Part shown: positions 1 to 11,549 of the stretch, piece after piece
Numbering within the stretch: the stretch's first letter is position 1
Layout: each line of letters opens with the position of its first letter
Source: Corylus avellana
Lineage: Eukaryota; Streptophyta; Magnoliopsida; Fagales; Betulaceae
Direction: 5' to 3'
Assembly (NCBI RefSeq): GCF_901000735.1
Contig: NC_081543.1
Span: forward strand, 28,666,771 to 28,730,770
Length of the DNA: 64,000 nucleotides
Notes under the pieces: generated by a model
What the model saw: only the letters and a program-made list of their open reading frames with translations
The model's database searches: none
What the model was told of the DNA's origin: nothing
Program-made: the position numbers and the translations under genes

Positions 1-2622
1 AGCAATATGTTTGAAGACAGGTAATTAGTAACGTGCTTTTGATCTCTAGTTTCTGTAATGCATTCAGTATCATTAATTTCCCCTGCCTCCACACACACAC
101 GCAAAAGAAGTATCGGATCTAAAGTTCTAGATATGTTTCCCATAAACTGCTGTTGCGATAATTCTCATTATTCTGATTGCAGGCAAATCTTAATGGCATC
201 CGAAATTATGGTTTGTATAGGCGTACTCCTGAGCTTCCATATATTTAGTCCATACACTGTGCCACAGTATGTCTGTTCAGGACTCATAATGTTTGTTTCT
301 GCCGAAGTACTTGAAGGTGAGATATTGTTAAGTTCAATTACTTTGTTATTGATGGTAAGTGTCAAAATTCAGATTTGCATGAAATGAGGAGGAAAAAAAA
401 ACTGTTTGCAAGAGAGAGAAGAGACGTGGAAAAACAAGAATGAATTTCATTAATTCTTAAGACCTTTCTGATACCATATGAAGATTAGGGTTTGCACAAA
501 AAGAGGCTTCAAATTTGGCCAAATCAGCTTTGGTTCCGGTAGGCGATGTGGATAATGTGGGTGATTTGGCTGGTGTCTTGGGTTGTGGTACGACCTCTTT
601 GCCTTTGAAATATCTAGGTCTCCCTTTGGAGGCTTGCTTTAAGGCCAAGTCTGTTTGGGATGACATTATGGAAAAGATTAATCGCAAGTTGGCAAGTTGG
701 AAAAGGATGTATCTTTCTAAGGGGGGTAGGGTCACTCTTATTAAGAGTACTCTCTCTAATCTTCCTACTTATTTTTTGTTTCTCTTCCCTTTACCTGTTT
801 CTGTGGCCAAAGCGTATAGAGAAGCTTCAATGTGATTTTTTATGGGGTGGATTAAGTGAAGAGTTTAAGTATCATCTGGTTAGTTGGGACAAGGTTTGTT
901 CCCCTATCTCTGAGGGTGGGTTGGGGATCAAGAACCTGAGAGTGTTCAATCGAGCTCTGTTAGGGGAGTGACTGTGGCGTTATGCACATGAGAGAGAGAC
1001 CTGGTGGAGAATTGTCGTGGACGCCAAGTTTGGTTTTGAGTGGGGTGGTTGGCACTCTATTGATACATCTAGGTCGCATAGGGTGGGGCTTATGAGGTAT
1101 ATCAGTAGGGGGTGGCGGTTGTTTTCTAGCCACACCAGATTTGATCTAGGTGATGGGTCCAAAATCAAATTCTGGGATGATGTGTGGTGTGGAGCCTCGA
1201 CACTCAAGGAAGTTTTTCCAGGCCTGTACAACATAGCTAGTGTGAAGGATATGTCTATTGCTGCTAACATGGATTTTACGAGTGGGTCCCTTCAATGGAA
1301 TGTTAGTTTCATTTGGTTGATTCACGATTGGGAACTGGAAGTGCTAGCTTCGTTCTATACTTTGTTGTATTCCCATAGAATGAGAAGGGAAGGGGAGGAC
1401 ACAATTTGGAGGGTTCTGTCTAGTAAGGGGAAATTCGATGTTAGATCATTCTATAATATTCTTGCAATCAAAGAGGCTAGTCCTTTTCCTTGGAAGAGTA
1501 TTTGGAGTACAAAGGCCCTTCGAAAGTGGCTTTCTTCATTTGGACGGCGGTGTTAGGAAAGATTATTACCATTGACAATCTTAGAAAGAGAAATCTTATT
1601 GTGATCAATAGAAGTTGCTTGTGCAAATTGGATGGGGAGTCTATTGATCATCTTCTTCTTCACTATGAGATTGCCTGTTCTTTATGGCATGCTATTTTCA
1701 GTCGGTTTGGGTTGTCGTGGGTCATGCCTTGTAGTGTGGCAGGTTTGTTTGATTGTTGGTGGTTAGGAGGCCGTTCTCAGTGTGCTATTGTGTGTAAAAT
1801 GGTTCCTCTCTGCCTTATGTGGTGCTTATGGTCAGAAAGGAATGCGAGATGCTTTGAGGACCTCTAAGAGACCCTTGGAGGAGCTCACGCGGCCCTCTTT
1901 TATACTCTTTTGACTTTGACAGCAACTTGGCTGGCCCCATTAGTTATTTTGATTTCCTTGTTCTTTTTTCTTTTTCTACTTAGGTGTTCCTCTTGTGTAC
2001 TAGGGCTGCGCTCTTCTATGCTTTTTGATATATAATCATTACTTAGCAAACAAAAATATATATACACACACGAGGGAAAAATTACAAAAAAACAAAAAGT
2101 CAGAAACACTGTTTTCCCTTTCAATACAATAATACATTTCTAACGATGACATGTATGAGAAGAGGAAAACTGCACATGCTAAATCACCAAATTCCAATTA
2201 AAATTAAATATTTGAAATAAATCAATGCAGTTTAGTACAAGCAGAGGAAGTGATCTTCTGAAGATGTTTTGTTTTTTGTTGGGCTAGGAGTATAATTCCT
2301 CTCTGTGAATATTTGAATTTGCTCGTGAGTTCTTTGAGATCCTGACCATATTATATTATGACTTTCCTCTATCCTTGATGCAGGTGTTAACTTGGCACTC
2401 CTCTCTCGGGTCATGTCGTCCCGGCTTTCCCGTGGAACCTATAATGGTGGACTACTATCAACAGAAGCGGGGACAATTGCACGAGTGATCGCAGATGGCA
2501 CGATAACCTTGGCCGGATACTTGGGGAATAGTCGACTCTTGAATGCCACCCTGCTTCCTTCGCTCCTCATTTGCATATCCTCCATTATTGCCACCTGCTA
2601 CACCTACAACTCTCTCTATTGA
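1..2622 (+). CDS. SPX-MFS: SPX-MFS vacuolar phosphate transporter, left copy, 3' end only
   Basis: Last three exons of a major-facilitator transporter of the plant SPX-MFS (PHT5/VPT) family, which moves phosphate across the vacuolar membrane. Exons: 1-20 (tail of an exon, ending in the FEDR codons), 183-316 and 2384-2622 (TGA). GT-AG borders and phases join without a break and match the right-hand copy at 24525-27338 exon for exon. The segment codes for the last MFS helices and a short C-terminus ending CYTYNSLY. Differences from the right copy include P for A in the YTVPQ segment and S for F in MFVSAE. The 2.07-kb final intron carries a dead LINE fragment shared by both copies. All upstream exons lie left of the window, so I cannot tell whether this copy is complete; as the left member of a tandem duplication it is the one expected to keep the original promoter and SPX exons. 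Confidence 0.88.
476..2060 (+). mobile_element. 5'-truncated LINE (non-LTR retrotransposon) remnant in SPX-MFS intron, left copy
   Basis: Broken open frames read the C-terminal part of a plant LINE reverse transcriptase. Segments seen are the KYLGLPL and [15 protein letters not shown] motifs (about 515-835), a DFLWGG segment (about 830-970), then a zf-RVT-like region with the CLCK...ESIDHLLLH pattern (about 1490-1867). Stops and frame changes near 835, 970 and 1530 show that it is dead. The 3' end runs to the TTGATATATAATCATTACTTAGCAA-type tail near 2050-2060, typical of plant LINEs. The insertion is also in the right copy (25172-26765), so it predates the duplication. I could not place the target duplication. 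Confidence 0.8.
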
Positions 2623-3518
2623 TTCGTAACTTCTATCAATCAGGTATATCCAGGCAGCGCATTCCCAGTCCCCATTAATATGCTCAATTTCTTCATTATT
2701 TTGTCTCTCATGTATCATTGCTGTATATTGTAAGAAAACAAGCTCATTGATTTTCTTTTAATAAATCATTAGTCCTCAGCTATGGAGGTACCTAAAGTTG
2801 CAAGTGCGTGGAAACAAGGTTTGAATTATGAACCTTTACTTTAATACCATGTTAAATCATCAGTTATCCTAAAAACTTAAGGTGGGAAATAGTTGATTTA
2901 ATTATTTGGTAATTTTATCTAAAAGGAAACTAAGGTTCACATTTGTACCAATTGTTGCTTTGCCTACATGCTGTTACATCTTGTTTATTTGGGTTGAATG
3001 TTTGATTCATATTACTTAAAATAAAAGAAGGCCAGGTCTTAGCTAGAAAACAAAATCAAGAAAAAGAGAGAATGATGTTTTATTATATCTTTGGCTTGAC
3101 AAGTCAGCCAATTGAAGTCTTTATGATATTATGATATTTTAATTTCTTAATTTTAAATATATTTAATTAACAAAAATAGAAAATGATGGATTTGAAATTT
3201 CTATCAGTTTAAATCCTACTAGTCTATTTTTTTTTTTTTCAAATTCTTCGTTCAAATACCACATGAAATAATTTTTACTAATTTAACATGAATGGTTATG
3301 TTCTCTGCCTTGTATTCATGCGGTAGACAAGAAAAAGTGTTTTCATTTGGAAACATTGATTTGGCATTTCAATGGATCTTGAATTGAGAATTGGAAAATC
3401 CAATGCCAATTTAGAAGTGGATAGACCGATGCCAAAATCCATTTTTTTGGATGCCTCGAGTAGATTTGGAATTGACATTGACTTGCAAGTTTAAATGGAC
3501 CCAAAGCCATAAATTAAA
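2623..3518. other. 3' flank of left SPX-MFS gene
   Basis: No gene seen. The first 150 bases are probably 3' UTR, since they stay close to the right copy. About 2800-2930 resembles a decayed mini-LTR fragment (an ACCATGTTAAATCATCAG-like string and AT-rich arms) related to the elements at 14998 and 42640. The rest is AT-rich DNA colinear with 27339-28265. Confidence 0.5.
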
Positions 3519-4088
3519 GGGTTAAATACTTCGTACTCCCATAGGATTTCGTTGTTTTATTTTTTTTCTCCTAGGGTTTGATTTTTATCACAAGAGGTCT
3601 TTGTAGTTTTGATAATAGACCAAATTAGTCTTTTTGTCAGTTGACTTAACGTAAGTTCACGTGGACCAATCAAATGTTGACACGTGGCACCTACTTAATT
3701 TTTTTTTTTTTTAAAAAAATTTTACAAAAAAAAAAGAAAAAAAAATTGGGGGTGGCTTGGCCATTTGGGGGTGGCTCGGCCACCCGCTAGGCTCCATGGG
3801 GGTGGCTGAGCCACCCCCAGTACCCACTAGGGGTGGTTTCGGCCACCCCCATCCGGCCAGATGGGGGTGGCCATTTTTTTTTAAAAAAAAAACAAATTTT
3901 AAGTAGATGCCACGTGTCAACATTTGATTGGTCCACGTGGACTTTCGTTAAGTCAACTAACAGTTAACTAACAGAATGACTAATTTGGTCTATTATCAAA
4001 ACTACAAGGACCTCCTGTGATAAAAATCAAACCCTAGGAGGGAAAAAATAAAGTTACGAAACCCAGAGGGGGTATTTAGTATTTAGCC
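3519..4088. mobile_element. 570-bp foldback element with GGGGTGGC-rich core, left copy only
   Basis: Long terminal inverted repeats of about 200 bp: the left arm starts GGGTTAAATACTTCG and the right arm ends with the inverse, GGTATTTAGTATTTAGCC. Between the arms lies a GC-rich core with several GGGGTGGC/GCCACCCC pairs. The element is flanked by TTAAA at 3514-3518 and 4089-4093. The matching right-copy position (near 28265) has one TTAAA and no element, so this is an insertion made after the duplication. It has no coding capacity. Superfamily uncertain: a non-autonomous TIR or foldback element. Confidence 0.85.
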
Positions 4089-4093
4089 TTAAA

Positions 4094-5144
4094 TCAAATT
4101 TCAAATAAAATGTAAAAGTGTGCCCTCATAACTTCAACTATTATAAAATTTTAAAGAGCGTTGTTAGGAGTACTACAATTTTATTACAAGTCTCTTTCAA
4201 ATCGATGATATTTGTTTTTTCAAGTATGATAAAAAACATTATATCTTAGTTGTATCTAATTTTTTTTATTTAATTTACGGTTCGGGGAGGCTTAGTATTA
4301 GGATTAAAGGTCTGGGCTTTGAGTTGGGATTAAGGAGTATGGTTATTCTTTTAAGATTTTTAGGGTTCAGAGCTTTTAAAGGTTTTTAGGGTTTAGTGTC
4401 CTTTCAGGTTTTAGGAAATTTTAATTATGTGATAACCATAAAGTTGGATCAAAGTCGCCCATTTAAACATATAAGATTTTTAATAAAAATTACATCCCAA
4501 CGCCAAAGGTATAACAATAATTGTAATTTTTCAAAATGATTTAAGATTATTTAGAATTCTTAAAATTTTTCAGTCGTTAATGGTTCTGTCTTCATTAACC
4601 TTTTGAATTTTAATGGATGCCTTACTTAAAAACAAAAAATAAAAATAGAACAGAAAAGAAGGGATAAAAAAAAAAAAAAAAAGAAAAAAATCTGACAACA
4701 TACTATTTTTTTATTTAATTTTTAATGTTAGTATAGTCACAATTTTATTATTATTATTATTTGGCCCATCAAAAGTTCATTGGGCATATGTGGGTTATAG
4801 TGCATTACTAAAGGTGTAAAGATATGCGCAACTTAATTCATTGGGACATCTCCCATCTTCCCCCACCTTCCACCACCTTCCACCCTCCGTCTACCACAAT
4901 TAATTTGTTACTAATCATGCAAAATCATGGCAATGTGGTCCATAAAGTGGCATCCAAAAAGGAATCAATGGCTCAAGAGGAGAGAATATGATCCCGAGTT
5001 AATAGTAATTCAGGTCTTGCTCTTTAAAGTTGTTGCCATCTTTCGGCTTACATTGAAGTTGCCAGTCTAATATCCCTCAATTGTGTTAGATTTCAATTAT
5101 ATATAGCCAATCAATGGTTTGAATGATCACTTTAATTGAATGAT
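4094..5144. other. AT-rich intergenic DNA shared with right copy
   Basis: Colinear with about 28266-29443. No open frame worth calling. The stretch 4895-4996 is the only available copy of the sequence hidden by the N run in the right copy. Confidence 0.6.
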
Positions 5145-5300
5145 CAAGGGTAGTGATTCAGTGGCTTCAAGGTAATTTTTATGTGGTTGGGTAAATACTA
5201 TGACATGAGTTCGACTCTCGCAATGAAAATTCTCAATGTAGCGCTTGTGGTCCCACCATCCTACATTTTTTGCTTAAAAAAAAAAAGAAAAAACAAAAGG
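5145..5300 (+). mobile_element. SINE-like element, left copy
   Basis: Shows a possible pol III A box (TAGTGATTCAGTGG, about 5154), a B-box-like GAGTTCGACTCTC (about 5208-5220) and an A-rich end near 5275-5298. The right copy has the same element near 29444-29595. The A-to-B spacing is somewhat long and no clear target duplication was found, so the call is tentative. Confidence 0.35.
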
Positions 5301-5395
5301 TAATGGTCTATGGAAACCAAAAATAGGAACATGTTTGATAAGTTTTTATTTACCTTGTATTTCTAGTTATATGGGTTATCAGGGTGGAATACACT

Positions 5396-5650
5396 TTTGA
5401 CCCTGGCCACCCCCCCAACCCCTAAGGGGTGGGCGTAAGCTACCCTATGGATGGAAAGCGGGCCACCTCTCCACTCGAGGGGTGGTTGCGAGCCACCCCA
5501 TTGGGGGTTTGGGGTGGCTCTTTCCACCCATGGGCCACCCCAAACCACCTGGGGGTGGCCGCAAGCCACCCCAGGGGTGGACAAACCACCCCTAGGGTGG
5601 CTTACGCCCACCCCTTAGAGGTTGGTGCCACCCCTGGCTACCCTCCAATT
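5396..5650. repeat. GC-rich CCACCCC/GGGGTGG hairpin at the A/B junction
   Basis: Imperfect palindrome whose outer arms are CCCTAAGGGGTGGGCGTAAG-like and the inverse CTTACGCCCACCCCTTAG, with further nested CCACCCC/GGGGTGG pairs inside. The core resembles that of the foldback at 3519-4088. It sits exactly where the left copy stops matching A' (at 5403) and before it resumes matching B' (about 5922). The tail 5651-5921 is AT-rich and unmatched. Confidence 0.65.
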
Positions 5651-5921
5651 TTTTTTTTTTTTTTTTTAATTTAATTTTTTAAAATTAAATTAATAAAAAA
5701 TTAATATTTTAATCAGATAAAATGAGGAGTTTTGAGTGGACTAACGGTAGTTAACAAAAATTGACGGTAAGGAGTTTCTAATAGTTTCGAGTTACCCAGA
5801 GATTAAATTTCTAAAAAAAAAGACCTAGGGAGTTTTTTAAAAAAACGAGTTGACTTAAGAAGTTTATATATATTTTCCCTAAATATATTTGGAAAAAGCT
5901 TCCGGATCTCTAGCATTTCTC

Positions 5922-7620
5922 TATAACTAATAGTATAAAAGAAGCCACGTTATTTAAATTATAGATTATCAATTTATCATGAGCCAACCAGAAGTTAAAA
6001 TCTCAAGGAAACAGTTCACAAGCATTCTCAATCTTGAAAGATGTGTAATTCTAGATATGTAAGGTTATTAGCTCATAGATGAAAGAATTCAGTAAGAGAT
6101 AAAGTTTTTTCTTTAAAAAATAAAATAAAATAAAATAGGTCAGAGAAAATTCTTTTAATTCAGTCTTTATCCTTAAAACACGTGATTATCACATGTATTT
6201 TCAAATATGTACGTGATAATTACATGCTCTATTTATCTTATTAAATATGCATGTAAAAATCACATGTTTTAAGAACAAATGTTAGAGTAATAGACTAGAT
6301 TAAAAAAATTTCTCCATAACCAAATTTGAACGAAAACTTTGTTTTTCTATACCTATCTCAAGTTTTCTGTGAGAAAGATAGAGAAAGTGAAATTAAATTC
6401 AAACCGTTCAAAATTCTACAGCATATAATATATTTAATGACTTTTCAAATACACTCTAAATCCGATTTTATATTCTTTCTCCATATCATTCGAATATTCT
6501 TTCTTTTATTTCATTTTCAAACATATATTTTGTCTTTGATGAAACAGGGAATGAAAGAGACAGAGAAAGAGGGAAGAGAAATGAATAAAGAAAGAGAGAA
6601 TCATAAAAATAATTATCCATTCATGTACATGTATAGTGCTTTCCTATGTTTAGATAATCATTACATAGAAACCCAAATTACATAAGCCATTAGGGATGCT
6701 TTGAGCCTAAGAGATTGAAAGAACAAACTGATATTTTCAGAAACTTCAAGGAGGGTTCTCATTTGCTGCTAACAAAAAGCTAAAATGCTTTCTAAAGGAA
6801 GACTCAGCAATGAGTCATGTTCCATCCATGATAAAGATTGACCTACTGGTGGGGGGCAAAGAGCATGTGGAGCTGAAAATGACTTGTCCCTGCAAAGTTT
6901 TTGAAAATATGGCCCCAATGAAGAGAGCATAGTGGTGAGAACAAGAAATTGTTCCAAGGAAGCTTCTGGCCAGATTCGATAGTGCTGGACACTACAAGAG
7001 AAGAGAGCCCCCTCTTTTGCCTTTTTCTGCTTGTTAATTTCCATTTTCACGTCTGCAGGATGATGTTACCAAAATAGCCTTTATCTCTTTGTGAAGCACC
7101 ACAACCACTTCATTTCTCAAGTCAGATGTGGCCTTAATTATAACCTCATTATGAGGAAGAAAAAGAGCCCCATGACAAAGCATTGGTGGCTGAGGTCGCT
7201 TACTTTGGGTATCGGTAAACAACTTCTACCACAAATTTCTTACAAATTGACGTGATAGTACATGTAACACTTACCATGTCAACCAGTGAAATGCTGCGTC
7301 AGTCAACGGACAATGTAAGACATAAGACAGGAGCATTGAGAGTATCTACTCCTTTCACACAAGCCATAGGGTACAAGACAAAGGCGACCATTGTAATTCT
7401 TGGAAGCCAGGTTCAAACGAGTAGATGACTTGTCACGTTAAGCCCGATAAGACAACCTGTCTATATTCCACTATCAAGAAAACCATTTCTTTCCTCATTT
7501 CTGCAGCAACAAATTAACTCTCAGACAGAAAGAGCACATACGGGTAACCAATAAGAATTTAAAGGAGCCATCGTTGGAGCAAATAAAATAAGGGTGGAGA
7601 AGAAAAAGAGGGGAAAAAGA
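5922..7620. other. Start of block B: upstream region of the left sulfurase-like gene
   Basis: Colinear with 46269-47930. It has no coding exon that I recognise and includes AT-rich DNA with GA-rich patches (about 6540-6600). The right copy lacks a 23-bp stretch present here near 6970-6995, and the left copy keeps some bases near 7160-7180 that the right copy lost. The last few hundred bases should include the promoter; a weak TATA-like AAATAAAATAA lies near 7580. Confidence 0.5.
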
Positions 7621-9587
7621 ATGCACTCATCAAGCTTTCGAGAGGTCCGCTTTAATGGCTGCTGTCCAATTCCTATTCTTTCCCTTCTTGAGTCACAAAA
7701 TCCCAGCATTCCCAGTTCTACTACCAACATCTCCGCAGCAAGGCACAACTTTGCAGTAGCCACAGCTTCTTCACTCAACCAAAACACCCGATTCACAAAC
7801 CATGAGGCCCTCCCTTCTTTGGATGAATCATTTTATAACTTCACCAAAGCATACCCAAAATACCATCAGACTGATCAGGCTGATCGAATCCGAGCCCAAG
7901 AATATTCCCACATCACCCACAACAACCATGTCTGTCTCGATTACAATATTGGCCATGGTCTCTTCTCACATGCTCAGCATCAGCAGAAGAGTCACTCTCC
8001 AAAAGCTGTAGTTGCTTCTTCGTCATCGTCTCCTCCGTCGCTGCATTTCCCTGAGCCGACCTTCTTTGATATATCCTACAAGTCGGTGAACTTGGTATCC
8101 CAGATACAGTATGGTAACCAAGAATCGGAACTGGAGTCAAAGCTCCGAATAAGAATCATGGCCTTCATGAATATCTCTCCAGTTGATTACACCATGGTAT
8201 TCACTGCTAATCAGTCATCTGCTTTGAAACTTCTGGCAGACTGTTATCCATTTCAGTCTAATCAAAATCTTCTTACGGTTTATGATTATGAGAGTGAAGC
8301 AGTGGAAATGATGACTCAAAGTTCCAAGAAAAAGGAGCACGAGTCATGTCAGCTGAGTTTTCATGGCCCAATCTGAGTCTCCAATCTGGAAAATTAAGAA
8401 AGATGATAGTGAGTAGAGGGAAGAAAACGAATAGGGGACTGTTCGTTTTTCCCCTTCAGTCAAGAGTGACTGGATCCTCCTATTCATATCAGTGGATGAG
8501 CATGGCACAGGGGAATGGATGGCATGTCTTGCTTGATGCATGTGCATTGGGGCCAAAGGATATGGACACCTTAGGCCTCTCTATTTTTAAGCCTGACTTC
8601 CTCACTTGCTCTTTTTACAAAGTTTTTGGGGAAAATCCATCTGGGTTTGGATGCTTGTTTGTCAAGAAATCCAGTGCTTCAATCTTAAAGGATTCAACCA
8701 ATGCTACAAGCATAGGTATTGTGAGCCTGGTTCCATCATCAAGAACGTTTCAATTCCCTGAAGAGCAAGCAAATACTGATACGGAAATTGAACAAAAAGC
8801 AAAGTTCGAACTGTCGAAAGATGATTTAGATGTGCCTGTGCAGCACTCATTCTCCGGCCCATTATCTGTTGAGCAGAAAAGTGGTGAAACTTCTAAGTCA
8901 CATGAAATTGAAGAAGTCCCTGTAATGCGAAAGGTACTATCATTCTCTGAAGTCATTGAACTAAAGACACCCTTTGAATCTGCTCGATCCAAATACTCAG
9001 AAGGCAGTGTAAATTGGAGCTCAGAGATTGAATGCAGAGGCTTGGATCATGCAGATTCATTGGGCCTGATACTAATTAGTAGCAGAGCTAGATACTTGAT
9101 CAATTGGTTAGTAAATGCATTGTTGAGTCTCCAACATCCACATACAGAAAATGGGCAGCCTCTGCGTCTGGTAAGAATCTATGGACCAAAGATTAAGTTT
9201 AATCGAGGACCTGCCGTGGCATTCAATGTGTTTGACTGGAAAGGAGAAAAGATTGACCCCACCCTTGTACAGAAGCTCGCTGACCGGAAAAATATATCAT
9301 TAAGCCATGGGTTTTTGCATCACATCTGGTTCTCAGACAAGTATGAAGAAGAGAGGGAGAAAATATTAGAGACAACAAGAACTGAAGTTGAAGGAATTGT
9401 CTTAGGCAAGAAGAGAGATAAACATCATTTTCAGATACCAGTGGTCACAGCAGCACTAGGGTTCTTGACAAACTTCGAAGACACATACAGGCTTTGGGCA
9501 TTTGTTTCCCAGTTCTTGGATGCTGACTTTGTGGAAAAAGAGAGATGGAGATACACAGCTCTTAATCAAAAGACAGTTGAAGTATGA
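7621..9587 (+). pseudogene. Molybdenum-cofactor-sulfurase-like (class V aminotransferase fold), left copy, frameshifted
   Basis: Same intronless gene as 47931-49898, with about eight amino-acid differences from it plus one frameshift. In the A run after TTCCAAG (about 8331-8335) this copy has five A where the right copy has six, so the frame from ATG 7621 closes at 8376 after 251 residues. The rest (ATG 8346 to stop 9587) is fully open in the other frame and includes the SFYKVFG motif with the putative PLP lysine. Because the downstream half has no other defect, the break is young or is a homopolymer sequencing error. If real, the product would lose its PLP-lysine region and C-terminus. Start chosen at the first ATG, as in the right copy; the frame extends nine codons upstream without an ATG. 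Confidence 0.85.
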
Positions 9588-10602
9588 ACTATAAACTTAT
9601 TCTTTCATTCTTTCACATTGTGAAGATCAATTATTTATTGTGTATTGTCAGCATAAGGTCTCTTCGGTTTTGCAATTTTAGAACATAAATGAATTTTAAA
9701 AACGCAGTTAAGCATTTAGCCGTAAAATAATGATTTAGCTTTTAAAATCACAATTTAACTTTTAAAATTGTGCATTTTTAAAAACGCACCTCCTTGCTTG
9801 CAATTGAAAACGTAGATTTTTTTTACATTTTCAAACCGGCACTTTTTAAAAATGCATTCCCAAACAAATACTTTCCGTGATTTTATTTAAAAAACACATT
9901 TTTACCTATTAAATCACAGGCCAAACAAACTCATAGTGTGATGTCTACCTTAATTTAGTCACACACAAGAGAGGACAGTGGCACCACCATATCTTTGTTT
10001 TCAACTGAAATAATTTAGATATAACTACACACAAGACAGCACTCTTAAAAATTTCAATCCAGAAGCTCTTAATTACACACAAAATTTAGATATCTTTGCA
10101 TGTCTAGTTCTTAATTACAGTCAACCACTTACACTGCTAGTCCAGAAGCAGAGAACTTAATGCATGAAGCATTGATGAGGTTCAATTCGTTAAATCATCA
10201 CGTGATAGGAAATAGTAAATTTAATTATTTAATTAATACTTTAGTACTCCACCTCAAATTGAGTGAGTTCAAACTCCTCAACAAATGAGACTCAACATAT
10301 ATAATGAAACTCAAGGGTCCTCATTGATGAGAAAGTCATTATTGCACTTCTCAATGAGGAAACTTATTCTACTGAGGATGAATCTAACCATTCAAAACCT
10401 ACCGATTTCCTCACAAATTGGGATTTTCAGTGAAATCCGGACAGCCTAAGAGGGAAAAGTTGCAGAGTCCACCTGATATGGGCATCTATCCCAAACATAA
10501 GGCATGGCTATCCTTATTCCCCTATAACTCTCTCACAAAAACTTCCCTTTCCTGATTATCTTCACAATTTAACTAAATTCCTTATGCAACATCGACAGAA
10601 AC
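9588..10602. other. 3' flank of left sulfurase-like gene
   Basis: Nearly identical to 49899-50916. The first part is presumably 3' UTR. About 9700-9920 has repeated AAAACGCA/TTTTAAAATCACA-type blocks in both orientations, suggesting an old foldback repeat. No gene seen. Confidence 0.5.
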
Positions 10603-10607
10603 AAGCT

Positions 10608-11544
10608 TGTTAGAATATATGAAAAATATATTATATTTTCCATATATTCCATAATTATGCTGATATTTAAATATTCTTTATTTATGGGTTGATTGTAATC
10701 ATATATTGGGATTGTAATCAAATCAAGGGAATTTGATTACCAAACTTATATTTAGACATTACCCTATAAATAGGGATCTTTGTATTGTAGATAAAAAAAA
10801 GTTAATGAGCACAATGTAGCCCTTAGGAGTATTCCGAGTGGTGGACGTAGGTGTTTAACACCGAACTACCCGTAAATTCTTTGTGTTTATTTTCTATATT
10901 GCTTCCGCTTATATTCCTTCATATTTATTATTTCAACATGGTATCAAAGCAATATAGGCTAACGCCAATATTCGATCCAGTGGTCCTATGAATTTTTTTG
11001 TTCTTTCCTTTCCATCTTCTGGTTTATTGTCTTGTTCATGATAGTCAATACTTTTGCAAATCTCATCACCATAGATCTTGCATTGTATTCAACCAAAAAA
11101 AAAAAAAAAATCAGCGATTGCGTCTTTTGGCTTTCTGTTATTTGGCACATTTTTGTTATTTGGCGTGATTTGCCAAATCTGATGGCACCTTTGGTCCTCA
11201 AAGGCTTGGAAATCCCAAGTGCTGCCAAGATTTCCTTTCATCACCTTCATTGTGCATGAGTGGCCGAAGCAATCTAGAGATGTCCACTATATGTGTGCAG
11301 AAGAAGCAAATTGGGCCGTCTATGTCCGTGAGCCACCCATATGCTCCTTGTTTCAGCAACTCCATCCGTTTGAAGAACCAAACAAGCCACGAGCAAGGAA
11401 AGATTGACAACAAATTATTCTTTTTTTTTTTTTAATTACAATCCCAATATATGATTACAATCAACCCATAAATAAAGAATATTTAAATATAGCATAATTA
11501 TGGAATATATGGAAAATATAATATATTTTTTATATATTCTAACA
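10608..11544. mobile_element. Rearranged LTR-type element with inverted ends, left copy only
   Basis: 10608-10938 reads as a complete LTR of 331 bp: it starts TGTTAG, has a TATAAATAGGG box near 10765 and ends TTTCAACA. It is followed at once by a tRNA-Met-type primer site, TGGTATCAAAGC (10939-10950). The right end (11435-11544) is not a second LTR in direct orientation: it is the reverse complement of the first 110 bp of the LTR, ending TTCTAACA. The whole is flanked by AAGCT (10603-10607 and 11545-11549), and the right copy has a single AAGCT at 50917-50921. The 480 bp inside has no recognisable gag or pol. See the finding on its integration. Confidence 0.8.
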
Positions 11545-11549
11545 AAGCT

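Noticed and set aside
5363..5674. Open frames rich in Gly, Pro, Trp and His on both strands
   Set aside because: Translation of the CCACCCC/GGGGTGG hairpin; composition reflects the repeat, not a protein.
7594..7620. Upstream extension of the sulfurase-like frame by nine codons
   Set aside because: The extension starts at GTG, which plants rarely use; the first ATG matches the family start.
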